A stretch of DNA of 15,495 nt from NCBI GenBank assembly GCA_030640385.1, contig DAOWJL010000090.1, forward strand, positions 1 to 15,495, written 5' to 3'. This DNA is from Dehalococcoidia bacterium. GTDB lineage: Bacteria > Chloroflexota > Dehalococcoidia > Dehalococcoidales > G020351185. Shown in pieces: positions 15,357 through 15,495 of this stretch (its first letter is position 1; every line of letters starts with the position of its first letter). Below the pieces are notes generated by a model that had not been told where the DNA came from, did no database searches, and worked only from the letters and a program-made list of their open reading frames with translations. The position numbers were made by a program, and so were the translations under genes.

Positions 15357-15495
15357 TTATTGCCCCCGTTCTCGTTCTTCTTGAGATACCTGCTCGGTGG
15401 GTGGGGAGGTATCGGTGGCTTCGGCAACTTCCTTAACTTCAGCCTCTTCGGATGCCATCTCTTCCACCGCTTTTGCCTCTTCCGTTTCTTCTACC
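15357..15495 (-). CDS. rpsB: 30S ribosomal protein S2, C-terminal end (partial)
   Basis: A reading frame enters from the right edge on the - strand and ends with TAA at 15357-15359. The 45 visible residues form a very acidic, glutamate- and alanine-rich tail (VEETEEAKAVEEMASEEAEV and onward), ending SQEERERGQ. This tail carries no diagnostic S2 motif. The identification rests on its place immediately upstream of tsf, where rpsB lies in nearly all bacteria, and on my recollection that S2 of several lineages has an acidic C-terminal extension. The rest of the gene, and probably the operon promoter, lie beyond the window. Confidence 0.82.
   Translation of the reverse strand, partial: VEETEEAKAVEEMASEEAEVKEVAEATDTSPPTEQVSQEERERGQ

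Overview
The window is a bacterial chromosome segment of ordinary housekeeping genes at roughly balanced base composition. The gene order rpsB-tsf-pyrH-frr-uppS-cdsA-dxr-rseP-ispG-proS, a short (170 aa) EF-Ts, a class A RNase P RNA and a bacterial-type ProRS together suggest a Chloroflexota bacterium, most likely of the Dehalococcoidia. That assignment is inferred from remembered gene order and protein style, not from a database search. No phage, transposon, CRISPR array or tRNA was found.

Left part, + strand (1-5625). The window opens inside the 3' half of rnpB. Next come a small unrecognised gene (308-568), an S41-family C-terminal processing protease (670-1812), and a 51-codon cysteine-containing gene (1879-2034) that has its own promoter, a strong ribosome binding site and a perfect-palindrome terminator. 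A near-consensus promoter then leads into pheS-pheT, the two subunits of phenylalanyl-tRNA synthetase.

Right part, - strand (15495-5590). Transcription runs leftward from rpsB (only its C-terminal end is inside) through tsf, pyrH, frr, uppS and cdsA. These link translation (S2, EF-Ts, ribosome recycling), UMP phosphorylation, the undecaprenyl carrier and phospholipid precursor synthesis. A single + strand gene of uncharacterised function (11489-11974) interrupts the run. The series resumes with dxr, rseP and ispG, which overlap one another and place two MEP-pathway isoprenoid enzymes around a site-2 protease. A small putative lipoprotein gene (8057-7575) and a G-rich structured spacer follow, then proS, whose 3' end overlaps the 3' end of pheT by 36 bp.

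The most notable points are the compact 51-codon transcription unit, a G-quadruplex-forming spacer nested in inverted repeats upstream of proS, the lone opposite-strand gene that splits the operon together with a predicted leaderless promoter for dxr, the antisense overlap of two tRNA synthetase genes, and a Gln-to-Asn change at the third catalytic position of the S41 protease. No clearly new multi-gene system is visible.
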